In this document: piece by piece, positions 22,703-30,744 of the stretch | Position numbering within the stretch: position 1 is the stretch's first letter | How the letters are laid out: the number at the start of each line of letters is the position of its first letter | The notes under the pieces: generated by a model | What the model was told of the DNA's origin: nothing | What the model saw: only the letters and a program-made list of their open reading frames with translations | Database searches by the model: none | NCBI GenBank assembly: GCA_963737445.1 | Contig: CAVTSO010000013.1 | Span: 42,207 to 106,206, forward strand | DNA length: 64,000 bases | From: JAICYJ01 sp963737445 | GTDB lineage: Bacteria; Actinomycetota; Thermoleophilia; Gaiellales; JAICJC01 | Reading direction: 5' to 3' | Program-made: the position numbers and the translations under genes

Positions 22703-23142
22703 GCGAGCCCGCGACCGGCGGCTGCCTGTGCGGCGCAGTGCGTTACGAGGTGCGGGGGCCGCTGCGCGACATCCTGATCTGCCACTGCGTCGAATGCCGG
22801 CGCTGGCACGGCAACGTTGCGGCCAGCACCGCGGCTGCCCGCGGCGATCTGGTCCTGACCGGGCAGCGCGGGCTGCGCTGGATCGCCGGCCCCGAGAGCG
22901 ACGCGCACGCACGCCGGGGCTTCTGTGGCGAGTGTGGTTCCAGCCTGTTCTGGGACGCGCCTGGGCGTGACTACGTCGCGATCGCGGCCGGGTCGCTGGA
23001 CGGCGAGACCGGGCTGCGCATCGCCGGCCACTGGTTCACCTCCCAGAAAGGCGACTGGTACGAGCTGCCCGACGATGGCCTGCCACACCACGAGCGCTCG
23101 GCCGCGGTCGAGGGCGGCTCGCCGAGTGGTAAAGTGATTTGA
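22699..23142 (+). CDS. GFA-family (glutathione-dependent formaldehyde-activating-like) protein
   Basis: 147 residues from a GTG overlapping the previous stop. Zinc-binding Cys are arranged as in the GFA family: GGCLCGAVRYEV (Cys9, Cys11), ICHCVECRRWHG (Cys28, Cys30, Cys33) and GFCGECGSSLFW (two Cys near residue 75). The fold is Mss4-like. Prototype members bind formaldehyde-thiol adducts, although many family members have other or unknown roles. Directly after a class-III-like dehydrogenase in a demethylation operon, a part in formaldehyde capture is plausible. Confidence 0.9.
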   Translation: MSEPATGGCLCGAVRYEVRGPLRDILICHCVECRRWHGNVAASTAAARGDLVLTGQRGLRWIAGPESDAHARRGFCGECGSSLFWDAPGRDYVAIAAGSLDGETGLRIAGHWFTSQKGDWYELPDDGLPHHERSAAVEGGSPSGKVI

Positions 23143-23148
23143 CGATAT

Positions 23149-23625
23149 ATGGAACAGGAGACGTCACAAGGGCGCTTCGCCGATGGCCTTGCAGAGCGCG
23201 AGCCGCTGGGCCCGCCGCTGATCGGGGCGCTGCTGCGCATGCCGGTCGATGCCGTGCGGCGGCAGATGATCGAGCGGCTGCACGAGCACGGCTTCGCTGA
23301 CATCGATCCGGCCCACCTGATCGTGCTGCGCTATCCCGGCCCGCAGGGTGAGCGCCCGTCCGATCTGGCCGCGCAGCTGGGCATGAGCAAGCAGGCGCTC
23401 AACTACCAGCTGGGGCAGCTCGAGCGGCGCGGCTACCTCGAGCGGCGTCCCGATCCTGAGGACATGCGTTCCCGGCGGATCGTGCTGACGCGGCGCGGCG
23501 TTGCCGCGGCCCACGTGATCCGTGACGCCGTGGCCGAGCTGGAGACCCTGTGGGAGCGGGAGCTGGGGGAGAAGCGCTACGCGCAGCTGCGCGGCCTGCT
23601 GGTCGAGCTGAATCGCGTGATCTAG
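23149..23625 (+). CDS. MarR-family transcriptional regulator
   Basis: 158 residues with a winged-helix core: RPSDLAAQLGMSKQALNYQL is the recognition region, followed by LERRGYLERRPDPEDMRSRR, the wing. The C-terminal helices (VAELETLWERELGEKRYAQL) would dimerise. It starts 6 bp after the GFA-family stop without a convincing ribosome site, so it may be translated by coupling or from a leaderless transcript. It closes the corrinoid/formaldehyde operon; the extragenic element begins four bases after its stop. Target genes are not evident, but the operon or the convergent ETF operon are candidates. Confidence 0.9.
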   Translation: MEQETSQGRFADGLAEREPLGPPLIGALLRMPVDAVRRQMIERLHEHGFADIDPAHLIVLRYPGPQGERPSDLAAQLGMSKQALNYQLGQLERRGYLERRPDPEDMRSRRIVLTRRGVAAAHVIRDAVAELETLWERELGEKRYAQLRGLLVELNRVI

Positions 23626-23629
23626 CTGA

Positions 23630-23811
23630 GATGGTTGATCGGTTGTTCGCGAGCCTGGCCGCTGCGAACGGCTTGAAGTCGGAGGAGGCTGGGGTAGCTA
23701 CGGCTGCGAACCGTCGTCTCCGTCCGCGATCTGCGTGATCGCAGATCGCTCATGACCGGCGCAAGGCGATGCCTTGCGCCTTGGACACCACGGAGATACC
23801 GATCAACCATC
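23630..23811. repeat. Structured extragenic element, copy 1
   Basis: A 182-bp element between convergent genes. Terminal inverted repeats are GATGGTTGATCGG (23630-23642) and CCGATCAACCATC (23799-23811); two further bases on each side also pair. Inside are two hairpins: GCGATCTGC (23726-23734) with GCAGATCGC (23741-23749), and GGCGCAAGGC-GAT-GCCTTGCGCC (23758-23780). A second copy with the same order lies at 38257-38482. Its right end supplies the TGA stop of the DgcB-like gene. No gene is encoded. It could be a terminator-like structured RNA or a small mobile element. Confidence 0.8.
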
Positions 23812-25749
23812 TCGGTCGATCGACTCGGCCAGCAGTGTGGCCACGTCCGCCACCCGCAGCGTGCTGCCGCTGGTGCGGACGCCGTCGTCGAGCATCACGG
23901 TGCAGAACGGGCAGGCCACCGCCAGCGTCCCGGCGCCGGTCTCATCGGCCTGCCGCACCCGCTCCTCGTTGATGGCGCTGCCGCGCTCCTCCATCCACAT
24001 GTGCGCGCCGCCGGCGCCGCAGCAGAACGTGCGCTTGCCGCTGCGCTCCATCTCGACCGGCGTGCCCACCGCCGCCACCAGCTGCCGCGGATCCGCCGTC
24101 ACGTCGTTGTGGCGCGCGAGGTAGCAGGAGTCGTGGTAGGTGATCTGGGTGTCCCCCGCCTTCGGCTCGATCCGGCCGTCGCGGACCAGCTCGGCCAGCA
24201 GCTCGGTGTGGTGCATCACCTCGTAGCGGCCGCCGAAGTCCGGGTACTCGTTGGCCAGCGTGTTGAAGCAGTGCGGGCAGCTGGCCACGATCTTCGTCAC
24301 CCCTGAGCCGTTCAGCGTCTCGACGTTCTGCTCCGCGAAGGCCTGGAACACGTACTCGTTTCCCATCCGCCGGGCCGGGTCGCCGGTGCACGACTCGCGC
24401 GGGCCCAGGATCGCGAAGTCGACCCCGGCCGCCTGCAAGAGCTTTGCCGTCGACACCGCCGTCTGCCGGGCGCGCTCGTCGAACGAGGCGGCGCAGCCGA
24501 CCCAGTAGAGCACCTCGGGCGCCGGGTCGCCCGGCTCGAGCACCGTCACGCCCAGCCCCTGCGTCCAGTCGCCGCGCTCCTGCTGGGCCTTGCCCCAGGG
24601 GTTGGACGATCGCTCGACGTCCCGCAGCATCGGCTCGGCCTCCGCCGGGAACCGCGCCTCGGCCATCACCAGGTGGCGGCGCAGGTCGACGATGTGGTCG
24701 ATGTGCTCGATCGAGACCGGGCACTCGTGGACGCAGGCGCCGCACGTGACGCAGTCCCAGACCACGTCGTCGGTGACCGCGTTTGGCACCAGCGGCGGCG
24801 GATCGGCTCCCTCGGCACCGGAGAGCAGCTTCGGGCCCTGGTCGAGCAGGTGATCGCGCAGTCCCATGATCAGCAGCTTGGGCGACAGCTCCTTGCCGGT
24901 CGCATAGGCCGGGCAGACGTCCTGGCAGCGACCGCACTCGGTGCAGGTTGCGGTGTCCACCATCTGCTTCCAGGTCATGTCGGTGAGCGTGCCGGAGCCG
25001 AGCCGGATCTCGTCCTCCGGCACCTCCGGGTCGTCGAACACGAGCGGCTCGAGACGGCCGCGTGCGCGCGTTCGCCCGAAGAACACATTGACCACGGCGG
25101 TAATGATGTGCAGGTGCTTCGAGTAGGGCAGGTACGCCAGGAAGCTCAGGATCAGCAGCACGTGCGTCCACACGAACACGCGCTCGAGCACCTTCGTGCC
25201 ATCGCCGCCGCCGAACAGGTTGGAGAGCGCGTTTGCGACCGGAGACCACGACGCCGGCCACTCGTTCAGCCCCAGCGCGATCCGCGTGGCGTGCCACAGG
25301 AGCAGGGTGGTGACGATGCCCGCGATCAGGGCCAGGATGAAGTCGGCCTCGCCCATGTGGCTGCCCTCGAACCGCGCCGGCCGCTGCACCTTGCGGATGA
25401 AGAACGCCGCGCACACGCTCAGCAGCACCAGCAGCGCGAACAGGTCGACCAGGAACGCGAACCAGCCCTGGTGGCCGAGCCAGGGCAACGTCGCGTCGCG
25501 ATCGACGGCCGCGATCATCGCCATGATGATGGTCGGGAACAGCACGATGAATCCCCAGAAGATCAGCGCGTGCATCACCCCCGGGCCCAGCCGCTGCAGC
25601 AGCTTGCGCTGGCCGATCGCGACCACCGCCTCCTGGCGCAGGCGCTGCGGCACATCGTCGAACCTGGGCGCGGGCCTGCCGAGGCGCATGATCCGGACGA
25701 GCAGCCGGGCGCGACGGGCGAAGATGCCGCCGGCCACCGCCAGCGCCAC
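23803..25749 (-). CDS. dgcB: DgcB-like membrane Fe-S oxidoreductase (ETF electron exit)
   Basis: About 648 residues if it starts at the GTG at 25749; an ATA overlapping the EtfA stop or other rare starts further up are possible, so the N-terminus is uncertain. Residues 1-260 have about five membrane helices of the nitrate-reductase-gamma type (VMHALIFWGFIVLFPTIIMA; VFVWTHVLLILSFLAYLPYS). Then come two [4Fe-4S] motifs, CTECGRCQDVCP and CVTCGACVHECP, and two CCG domains (CPHCFNTLANEYPDFGG; RTFCCGAGGAHMW). This is the layout of HdrD/DgcB-like proteins that take electrons from dimethylglycine dehydrogenase and ETF to the quinone pool. It is the last gene of the dimethylglycine-etfB-etfA operon. 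Its stop TGA lies in the extragenic repeat. Confidence 0.88.
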   Translation of the reverse strand: MALAVAGGIFARRARLLVRIMRLGRPAPRFDDVPQRLRQEAVVAIGQRKLLQRLGPGVMHALIFWGFIVLFPTIIMAMIAAVDRDATLPWLGHQGWFAFLVDLFALLVLLSVCAAFFIRKVQRPARFEGSHMGEADFILALIAGIVTTLLLWHATRIALGLNEWPASWSPVANALSNLFGGGDGTKVLERVFVWTHVLLILSFLAYLPYSKHLHIITAVVNVFFGRTRARGRLEPLVFDDPEVPEDEIRLGSGTLTDMTWKQMVDTATCTECGRCQDVCPAYATGKELSPKLLIMGLRDHLLDQGPKLLSGAEGADPPPLVPNAVTDDVVWDCVTCGACVHECPVSIEHIDHIVDLRRHLVMAEARFPAEAEPMLRDVERSSNPWGKAQQERGDWTQGLGVTVLEPGDPAPEVLYWVGCAASFDERARQTAVSTAKLLQAAGVDFAILGPRESCTGDPARRMGNEYVFQAFAEQNVETLNGSGVTKIVASCPHCFNTLANEYPDFGGRYEVMHHTELLAELVRDGRIEPKAGDTQITYHDSCYLARHNDVTADPRQLVAAVGTPVEMERSGKRTFCCGAGGAHMWMEERGSAINEERVRQADETGAGTLAVACPFCTVMLDDGVRTSGSTLRVADVATLLAESIDRDG

Positions 25750-25775
25750 CAGCAGCGCGATCAGGGCGACGGGCT

Positions 25776-26744
25776 CTATCCGGCGCCCGCCTTGCGCAGT
25801 TCGGCCGTGATCGCCGGGATCACCTCGTGCAGGTCGCCGATCACGGCGTAGTCGGCGTTGGCGATGATCGGCGCCTCCGGATCGACGTTGACCGCGATGA
25901 TCCGCTTGGCGCCCTTGCAGCCGGCCATGTGCTGGGTGGCGCCGCTGATGCCGCAGGCCAGGTACACCTCCGGCGCGATCTTGGTGCCGGTCTGACCGAC
26001 CTGGTCGGTGTGCGACCGCCAGCCGGCGATAGTGACGGCCCGCGAGCACCCGACGGCTCCGCCCAGCAGCGCCGCCAGCTCCTCGGCCGGTGCGAAGCCC
26101 TCCGGAGAGCCGGCGCCGCGCCCGCAGCTGACCACGAACTTGGCGTCCGCCAGGTTGACCCCGCCCTCGCTGCTCTGCTGCACGGTCTCGACCACCCGCA
26201 CCACCAGGTCGGCTTCGCCCAGCGACGGCGAGAAGCGCTCGACGGCCGCCGGCGCACCGCCCACCTCGGCCGCCTCGACCGTGTGCGGCGCCACCGTCAG
26301 CAGCTTGACGGGGCCGTGCAGGCGCGCGTCCTCGAGCAGGCTGCCGCCCCAGCGGATGCGGGTCACGGTCAACGGGTCGCCCGCCTCTGCGGCGATGCAG
26401 TTCGCGGCCAGCGGCAGGTCGCCGATCGCCGCCGCGTGCGCCAGCACCTCGTTTCCGCGCTCGCTGCCGGCGGCCGCCACGGCCGACGGGGACAGCCGCT
26501 CGATCAGCTCGCCGATGCAGCGTGCCAATGCCACGGGCGCATGGGTGGCGAGCACCTCGTGGTCGGCGATGTGCGCGGTCGCCACCCCGTGGGCGCCCAG
26601 CGCGGCGGCGGCGTGCTCGGCGCCGGGACCGGCCAGCAGCGCGTGCAGCGGTGCGCCGCCGGCGATCTCACGGGTCAGTGCGATCGCCTGCAACGAGGCG
26701 TCGTCGGGCCGGCCGTCCTGATGCTCGACGTAGACCAGCGTCAT
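25776..26744 (-). CDS. etfA: Electron transfer flavoprotein alpha subunit
   Basis: 322 residues from the ATG at 26744, which overlaps the etfB stop (ATGA). The C-terminal FAD domain is typical: VSCGRGAGSPEGFAPAEELA, GWRSHTDQVGQTGTKIAPE, VYLACGISGATQHMAGCKGA, IIAVNVDPEAPIIANADYAV and GDLHEVIPAI. ETF carries electrons between flavoprotein dehydrogenases and a membrane quinone reductase. Gene order (dimethylglycine enzyme, etfB, etfA, Fe-S membrane protein) implies a dedicated ETF for N-demethylases, and the TMADH-like enzyme at 8.6 kb is another natural donor. Confidence 0.95.
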   Translation of the reverse strand: MTLVYVEHQDGRPDDASLQAIALTREIAGGAPLHALLAGPGAEHAAAALGAHGVATAHIADHEVLATHAPVALARCIGELIERLSPSAVAAAGSERGNEVLAHAAAIGDLPLAANCIAAEAGDPLTVTRIRWGGSLLEDARLHGPVKLLTVAPHTVEAAEVGGAPAAVERFSPSLGEADLVVRVVETVQQSSEGGVNLADAKFVVSCGRGAGSPEGFAPAEELAALLGGAVGCSRAVTIAGWRSHTDQVGQTGTKIAPEVYLACGISGATQHMAGCKGAKRIIAVNVDPEAPIIANADYAVIGDLHEVIPAITAELRKAGAG

Positions 26745-27505
26745 GCCACCAGCCCCGCACGGCGCAGCACCTCGACGACCGCCGGCGCAGCTTCGGGCCC
26801 GTGGCCCAGGATCTCCGCCTGCTTGCCCTGCCCGGGTGGCAGCCGCAGCCGCAGCTTCTCGACGCCGGGCTCGCGGCCCGCCGGAGCGATCGTGGCCAGG
26901 GGCTTGCGCTTGGCCCGCAGCCGGCCGGGCACCGACGGATAGCGGGGCAGGTTGAGGCCCTCCTTGACGGTGACCACCGCCGGCAGCGGCACGTCGTAGA
27001 CGTCGCGGCCGGAGGCCGTCTCCTGCTCGCAGCGGGCGCGGCCGTCCTGCACCGTGATGCCCTTGACGCCGGTCACGCAGGGCTGCCCCAGGGCGTGGGC
27101 GACGCGGATGCCGATCTGGTAGTTGCCGGAGTCGGCCGACTCGTTGCCGAAGAAGATCAGGTCGAACTCGACGCCGGCGGCCCGCTCGGCCTCGATCGCG
27201 GCGACGATCGCCGCGGCCGTGGCCTGGCCATCGAACTCGTCGGCCGTCTCGAGCAGGCTCGCGCGGTCGATGCCGAGCGCCATCGCGTCGCGGAGCTGCT
27301 CCTCGGCCTCGGACGGGCCCAGCGCCAGCACCACGGACTCGCCGCCGTTCGCCTCGATCAGCCGAACCGCCTCCTCGACGCCGCACTCCTCATGAGGGCT
27401 GATGGTGAAGCCGAGGTGGCGCGTCTGGATCGATTGCTCGTCGTCGGTCAGCACGATCGTGCCGCCGGTCATCGGCACCCGCTTGGCGCAGACGAGGATG
27501 TTCAC
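26741..27505 (-). CDS. etfB: Electron transfer flavoprotein beta subunit
   Basis: 254 residues from a GTG at 27505 that overlaps the stop of the dimethylglycine enzyme gene (GTGA). Sequence blocks fit EtfB: MNILVCAKRVPMTGG, TISPHEECGVEEAVRLIE, VVLALGPSEAEEQLRDAMAL (AMP/FAD-site loop), DLIFFGNESADSGNYQIG and PAVVTVKEGLNLPRYPSVPG. It forms the heterodimer with EtfA, encoded immediately downstream with a 4-bp overlap. The frame stays open further upstream, but only as antisense-type overlap with the previous gene. Confidence 0.95.
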   Translation of the reverse strand: MNILVCAKRVPMTGGTIVLTDDEQSIQTRHLGFTISPHEECGVEEAVRLIEANGGESVVLALGPSEAEEQLRDAMALGIDRASLLETADEFDGQATAAAIVAAIEAERAAGVEFDLIFFGNESADSGNYQIGIRVAHALGQPCVTGVKGITVQDGRARCEQETASGRDVYDVPLPAVVTVKEGLNLPRYPSVPGRLRAKRKPLATIAPAGREPGVEKLRLRLPPGQGKQAEILGHGPEAAPAVVEVLRRAGLVA

Positions 27506-30021
27506 GACCGGATCCGCTCGTTCTCGGGGTCGAAGATCGGCGTCGAGCCTGCCACCGCGACCGTCACCGGGTAGCGCTCGTTCAGGTACTCCACGGCCAG
27601 CTCGGTGCCGACCTGCGCCTGCTCCGGCGGCAGGTAGGCCATCAGCAGGTGCTTGCCGACCGACGGCCCGGCGCCGGCGCTGGTCACGTACGACCGCCGG
27701 CCCCTGCTGTCGGTGAGCGGCTGTCCGTCGCGGGTCTGGATCGGCTCGCGGCCCAGCATGTACCGCTGCACCCCAGAGGTCGATGTGTGGTTGTCGACGG
27801 TCAGCGTGGACATGATCGTGGCCGGCTCCTGGTCGCGGTGCCGCAGGTGGGCCTGCTTGCCGACGAAGTCCTCGTCCTTCACCTTCGGCCCGGCCATGCC
27901 GGCCTCGCACACGTTGTATTCGCTCTCCAGCTCGAAGCCGTAGGCGCGATAGCACTTCTCGAGCCGCCCGGTGGTGCCGTAGACGCCGATCCCGACCGGC
28001 GCGATGCCGTGCGGCCGGCCGGCCTCCGCGATCACGTCCCACAGCTTCTGGCCCTGCTCGATCGGCACGTACAGCTCCCAGCCGAGGTCGCCCACGTAGG
28101 AGATGCGCGAGGCCAGCACCCGCAGCGTGTCGATCTCGATCGTCCGGCAGCTGCCGAAGCGAAAGCCCTCGTGGGAGACGTCGTCGCGGGTCACCGAGCT
28201 CAGGATGTCACGCGCACGCGGCCCCCAGAGGCCGAGCGTCGTCCACGCCGAAGTAAGGTCGGCGATCTGGGCGGTACCGTCCTGCGGCAGGCGGTCGGCG
28301 AACCACTTGCGGTCGGCGGGCCCGTGGGCGCCGCCGGTGACGACCCGGAACAGCTCGTCGTCCAGCCGCATGATCGTGAGGTCGGCCTTGAAGCCGCCGC
28401 CCGGCGTCAGCACCGGCGTGTAGACGACCCGGCCGATCGGCACGTCCATCTGCCGCACCGCCACGCCCTGCACCGCCTCGAGCGCGCCCGGGCCGGCGAC
28501 GTCGAAGATGGTGAATGCGGACAGGTCGACCATGCCGGCGCGGTCGCGCATCGCCAGGTGCTCGGCGTTGATGATCGGAGACCACCAGCGCGCGTCCCAC
28601 TCGGCCTCGCGCGGGTTGATGCGGTCGGCGTACTCCTCGAGCAGCGGCGCGTTCGACTCGTACCAGTGCGGCCGTTCCCAGCCTGCGGCCTCGAAGAAGA
28701 CGGCGTCCAGCTCCTTCTGGCGGGCGTGGAAGGGCGGCAGGCGGACGTCGCGGTTGGAGGCCCACTGCTCCGACGGGTGGATGATGCCGTAGGTCTTGTT
28801 GAAGCCCTCCGAGGTGCGGGCGCGGACGTGGGCGCGGGTCTTCTGGTGGTCCCAGAAGCGGGCGATATCCGACGAGTGCAGGTCGATCTCCGACTCGCCG
28901 TGCGTCATCCACTCGGCCACCGCCTTGGCGATGCCCGGCCCCTCCTTCACCCACACGGCCGCGCACGACCAGAGGCCGCGCACCTCGTGCGTCTCGCCCA
29001 GGAGCGGCATCCCGTCCGGCGTCAGCGACAGCAGGCCGTTGATCGCGTACTTCACGCCCACGCTCTCGTCGCCGACGATCTCGGGCATCAGCTCCAGCGC
29101 GTCCTCCATCTGCTTGTCGAAGTCGGCCTGCGTGAAGGGCAGCTCGGTGGGCGACAGGGCGGCCTGCTCGATGGACGGGATCTCCTCCGGATCGTGCAGG
29201 ATCGGCCGGTGCGCGTATGAGCCGATCTCGAGGCCGATGCCGTCCTGGCGCTCGTACATGAAGGTGTCCATGTCGCGCACGATCGGGTACTCGATGTGGC
29301 GCGTGGAGCGGGCGAAGCGCGGCACCGGCCCGATGTCGATCATCTGGTGGACGGCCGGGGTGAGCGGGATCAAGGCGCCGGCCATGTGCGCGATCGCCGG
29401 GCTCCAGACGCCGCAGGCGACGACCACGACCTCGGTCTCGATGTCGCCGCGGGTGGTGCGCACCCGGCGCACACGGCCGCGCTCGACGTCGATGCCGAGC
29501 AGCTCGGTGTTGGCCGAGATCGTGAGCGCGCCCGCAGCGACGGCCCGCTCGCGCATGATCGTACCTGCCCGCAGCGAGTCGACCACGCCCACGCCCGGCG
29601 AGCAGAACCCGCCCAGCAGGATCGTCTCGTCGATGAACGGCACCATCTCCTTGATCTCGGCCGGCGTCACCATCGAGACGCGGTCGATCCCCCAGGCGTG
29701 GGCCGACGACATGCGCCGGTGCAGCTCCTGCATGCGCTCCTCCGTGCGGGCCACCTCGATGCCGCCGCTCTCGGTGAACACGTCGAGGTCCTGATACTGG
29801 CGCACGCTGTCGAGCGTCAGCGCCGTCATCTCCTTGGAGTGGTCGACCGGGAAGATGAAGTTGGATGCGTGGCCGGTTGAGCCGCCGGGGTTGGGGAACG
29901 GGCCCTTGTCGAGCAGCACCAGGTCGCGCCAGCCCAGCTCGGACAGGTGGTAGGAGATGCTGTTTCCGACGATGCCGGCGCCGATCACGACGGCGCGGGC
30001 AGATGTGGGCAGATCGCTCAT
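27502..30021 (-). CDS. Dimethylglycine/sarcosine dehydrogenase-type FAD enzyme with GcvT domain
   Basis: 839 residues, the size of dimethylglycine oxidase/dehydrogenase. Residues 1-380 form the DAO-type FAD domain with AVVIGAGIVGNSISYHLSEL and GGSTGHASNF, whose His51 matches the covalent-FAD His position. A short FAO_M linker and a C-terminal aminomethyltransferase (GcvT-like) domain from about 430 follow (DLSAFTIFDVAGPGALEAVQ; GWELYVPIEQGQKLWDVI; YVTSAGAGPSVGKHLLMAYL). The enzyme would oxidise an N-methyl of dimethylglycine or sarcosine and pass the one-carbon unit to tetrahydrofolate, avoiding free formaldehyde. Etf genes follow with minimal overlaps, so it acts as a dehydrogenase. It is divergent from the GntR regulator. 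Exact substrate is inferred from context. Confidence 0.88.
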   Translation of the reverse strand: MSDLPTSARAVVIGAGIVGNSISYHLSELGWRDLVLLDKGPFPNPGGSTGHASNFIFPVDHSKEMTALTLDSVRQYQDLDVFTESGGIEVARTEERMQELHRRMSSAHAWGIDRVSMVTPAEIKEMVPFIDETILLGGFCSPGVGVVDSLRAGTIMRERAVAAGALTISANTELLGIDVERGRVRRVRTTRGDIETEVVVVACGVWSPAIAHMAGALIPLTPAVHQMIDIGPVPRFARSTRHIEYPIVRDMDTFMYERQDGIGLEIGSYAHRPILHDPEEIPSIEQAALSPTELPFTQADFDKQMEDALELMPEIVGDESVGVKYAINGLLSLTPDGMPLLGETHEVRGLWSCAAVWVKEGPGIAKAVAEWMTHGESEIDLHSSDIARFWDHQKTRAHVRARTSEGFNKTYGIIHPSEQWASNRDVRLPPFHARQKELDAVFFEAAGWERPHWYESNAPLLEEYADRINPREAEWDARWWSPIINAEHLAMRDRAGMVDLSAFTIFDVAGPGALEAVQGVAVRQMDVPIGRVVYTPVLTPGGGFKADLTIMRLDDELFRVVTGGAHGPADRKWFADRLPQDGTAQIADLTSAWTTLGLWGPRARDILSSVTRDDVSHEGFRFGSCRTIEIDTLRVLASRISYVGDLGWELYVPIEQGQKLWDVIAEAGRPHGIAPVGIGVYGTTGRLEKCYRAYGFELESEYNVCEAGMAGPKVKDEDFVGKQAHLRHRDQEPATIMSTLTVDNHTSTSGVQRYMLGREPIQTRDGQPLTDSRGRRSYVTSAGAGPSVGKHLLMAYLPPEQAQVGTELAVEYLNERYPVTVAVAGSTPIFDPENERIRS

Positions 30022-30069
30022 GTGGTCTCTCCCGCGCAGGTGCGCGTGGGGGGTTGCCGGGAGGGCTCC

Positions 30070-30098
30070 GGTCTGGTAGACAACTCATATATCAGACC
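30070..30098. promoter_or_regulatory. Inverted repeat in the dimethylglycine-enzyme/GntR divergent region
   Basis: GGTCTG (30070-30075) and CAGACC (30093-30098) form an inverted repeat with a 17-base AT-rich spacer containing CATATAT, a possible promoter element. A third CAGACC follows at 30103-30108 inside the gntR start. The site lies between divergent genes and is a candidate GntR-family operator. Arms are short, so the evidence is modest. Confidence 0.4.
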
Positions 30099-30099
30099 C

Positions 30100-30744
30100 A
30101 TGCAGACCCTGCAACTTCCCACTGAGCTGCTCTCCGAACGCGCCTATGCGGCCCTGCGCGACCGGCTGGTGTCGCTCGAGATCCCGCCCGGCGCGCCGAT
30201 CGACGAGGAGGCACTGACCGGGCAGCTGGGCGTCGGGCGCACGCCCGTCCGTGAGGCGATCCGGCGCCTCGCGCTGGAGCGGCTGGTGGTCGTCTACCCG
30301 CGCCGCGGCACCTTCGCCGCGACCATCAACATCACCAGCCTGACCGACATCACCGACGTGCGCGTGCAGCTCGAGGCGCGCGCCGCCGAGCGCGCCGCGA
30401 CGCTGGCCGACGCCGACGACCGCCGCGAGGCCGGCGACCTGATCGCAAAGCTGGACGCGGCCGAGTCCGGCCAGCGGCGGCTGATCGAGCTGGACGCGGA
30501 GGTGCACCGGTTCGTCTACCGCTGCTCCCGCAACCCGTACCTGGAGCAGGATCTCGATCGCTACCTGAACATGTCGCTGCGGATCTGGCACCTCACCTGG
30601 GACCGGCTGCCGCCGTTGGAGCAGCGGATGCGGGAGCACGGCGAGCTGCTGGAAGCGATCCGGCAGGGCGACCCAGAGCGGGCGCGCGAGATCGCAGCGG
30701 CGCACGTGCTGGCGTTCGCCGAGGAGATGCGGGCGGCGCTGTGA
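30100..30744 (+). CDS. GntR-family (FadR/FCD subfamily) transcriptional regulator
   Basis: 214 residues from the ATG at 30100. The N-terminal winged helix is clear: LSERAYAALRDRLVSLEIPP, GAPIDEEALTGQLGVGRTPV and REAIRRLALERLVVVYPRRG. The C-terminal helical FCD effector domain includes RVQLEARAAERAATLADADD and a metal/ligand-site pattern of Asp/His (LDAEVHRFVYRC; MREHGELLEAIRQGDPERAR). It most likely responds to a small acid or amine and controls the divergent dimethylglycine-etf operon. The dehydratase gene follows with a GTGA overlap. Confidence 0.93.
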   Translation: MQTLQLPTELLSERAYAALRDRLVSLEIPPGAPIDEEALTGQLGVGRTPVREAIRRLALERLVVVYPRRGTFAATINITSLTDITDVRVQLEARAAERAATLADADDRREAGDLIAKLDAAESGQRRLIELDAEVHRFVYRCSRNPYLEQDLDRYLNMSLRIWHLTWDRLPPLEQRMREHGELLEAIRQGDPERAREIAAAHVLAFAEEMRAAL

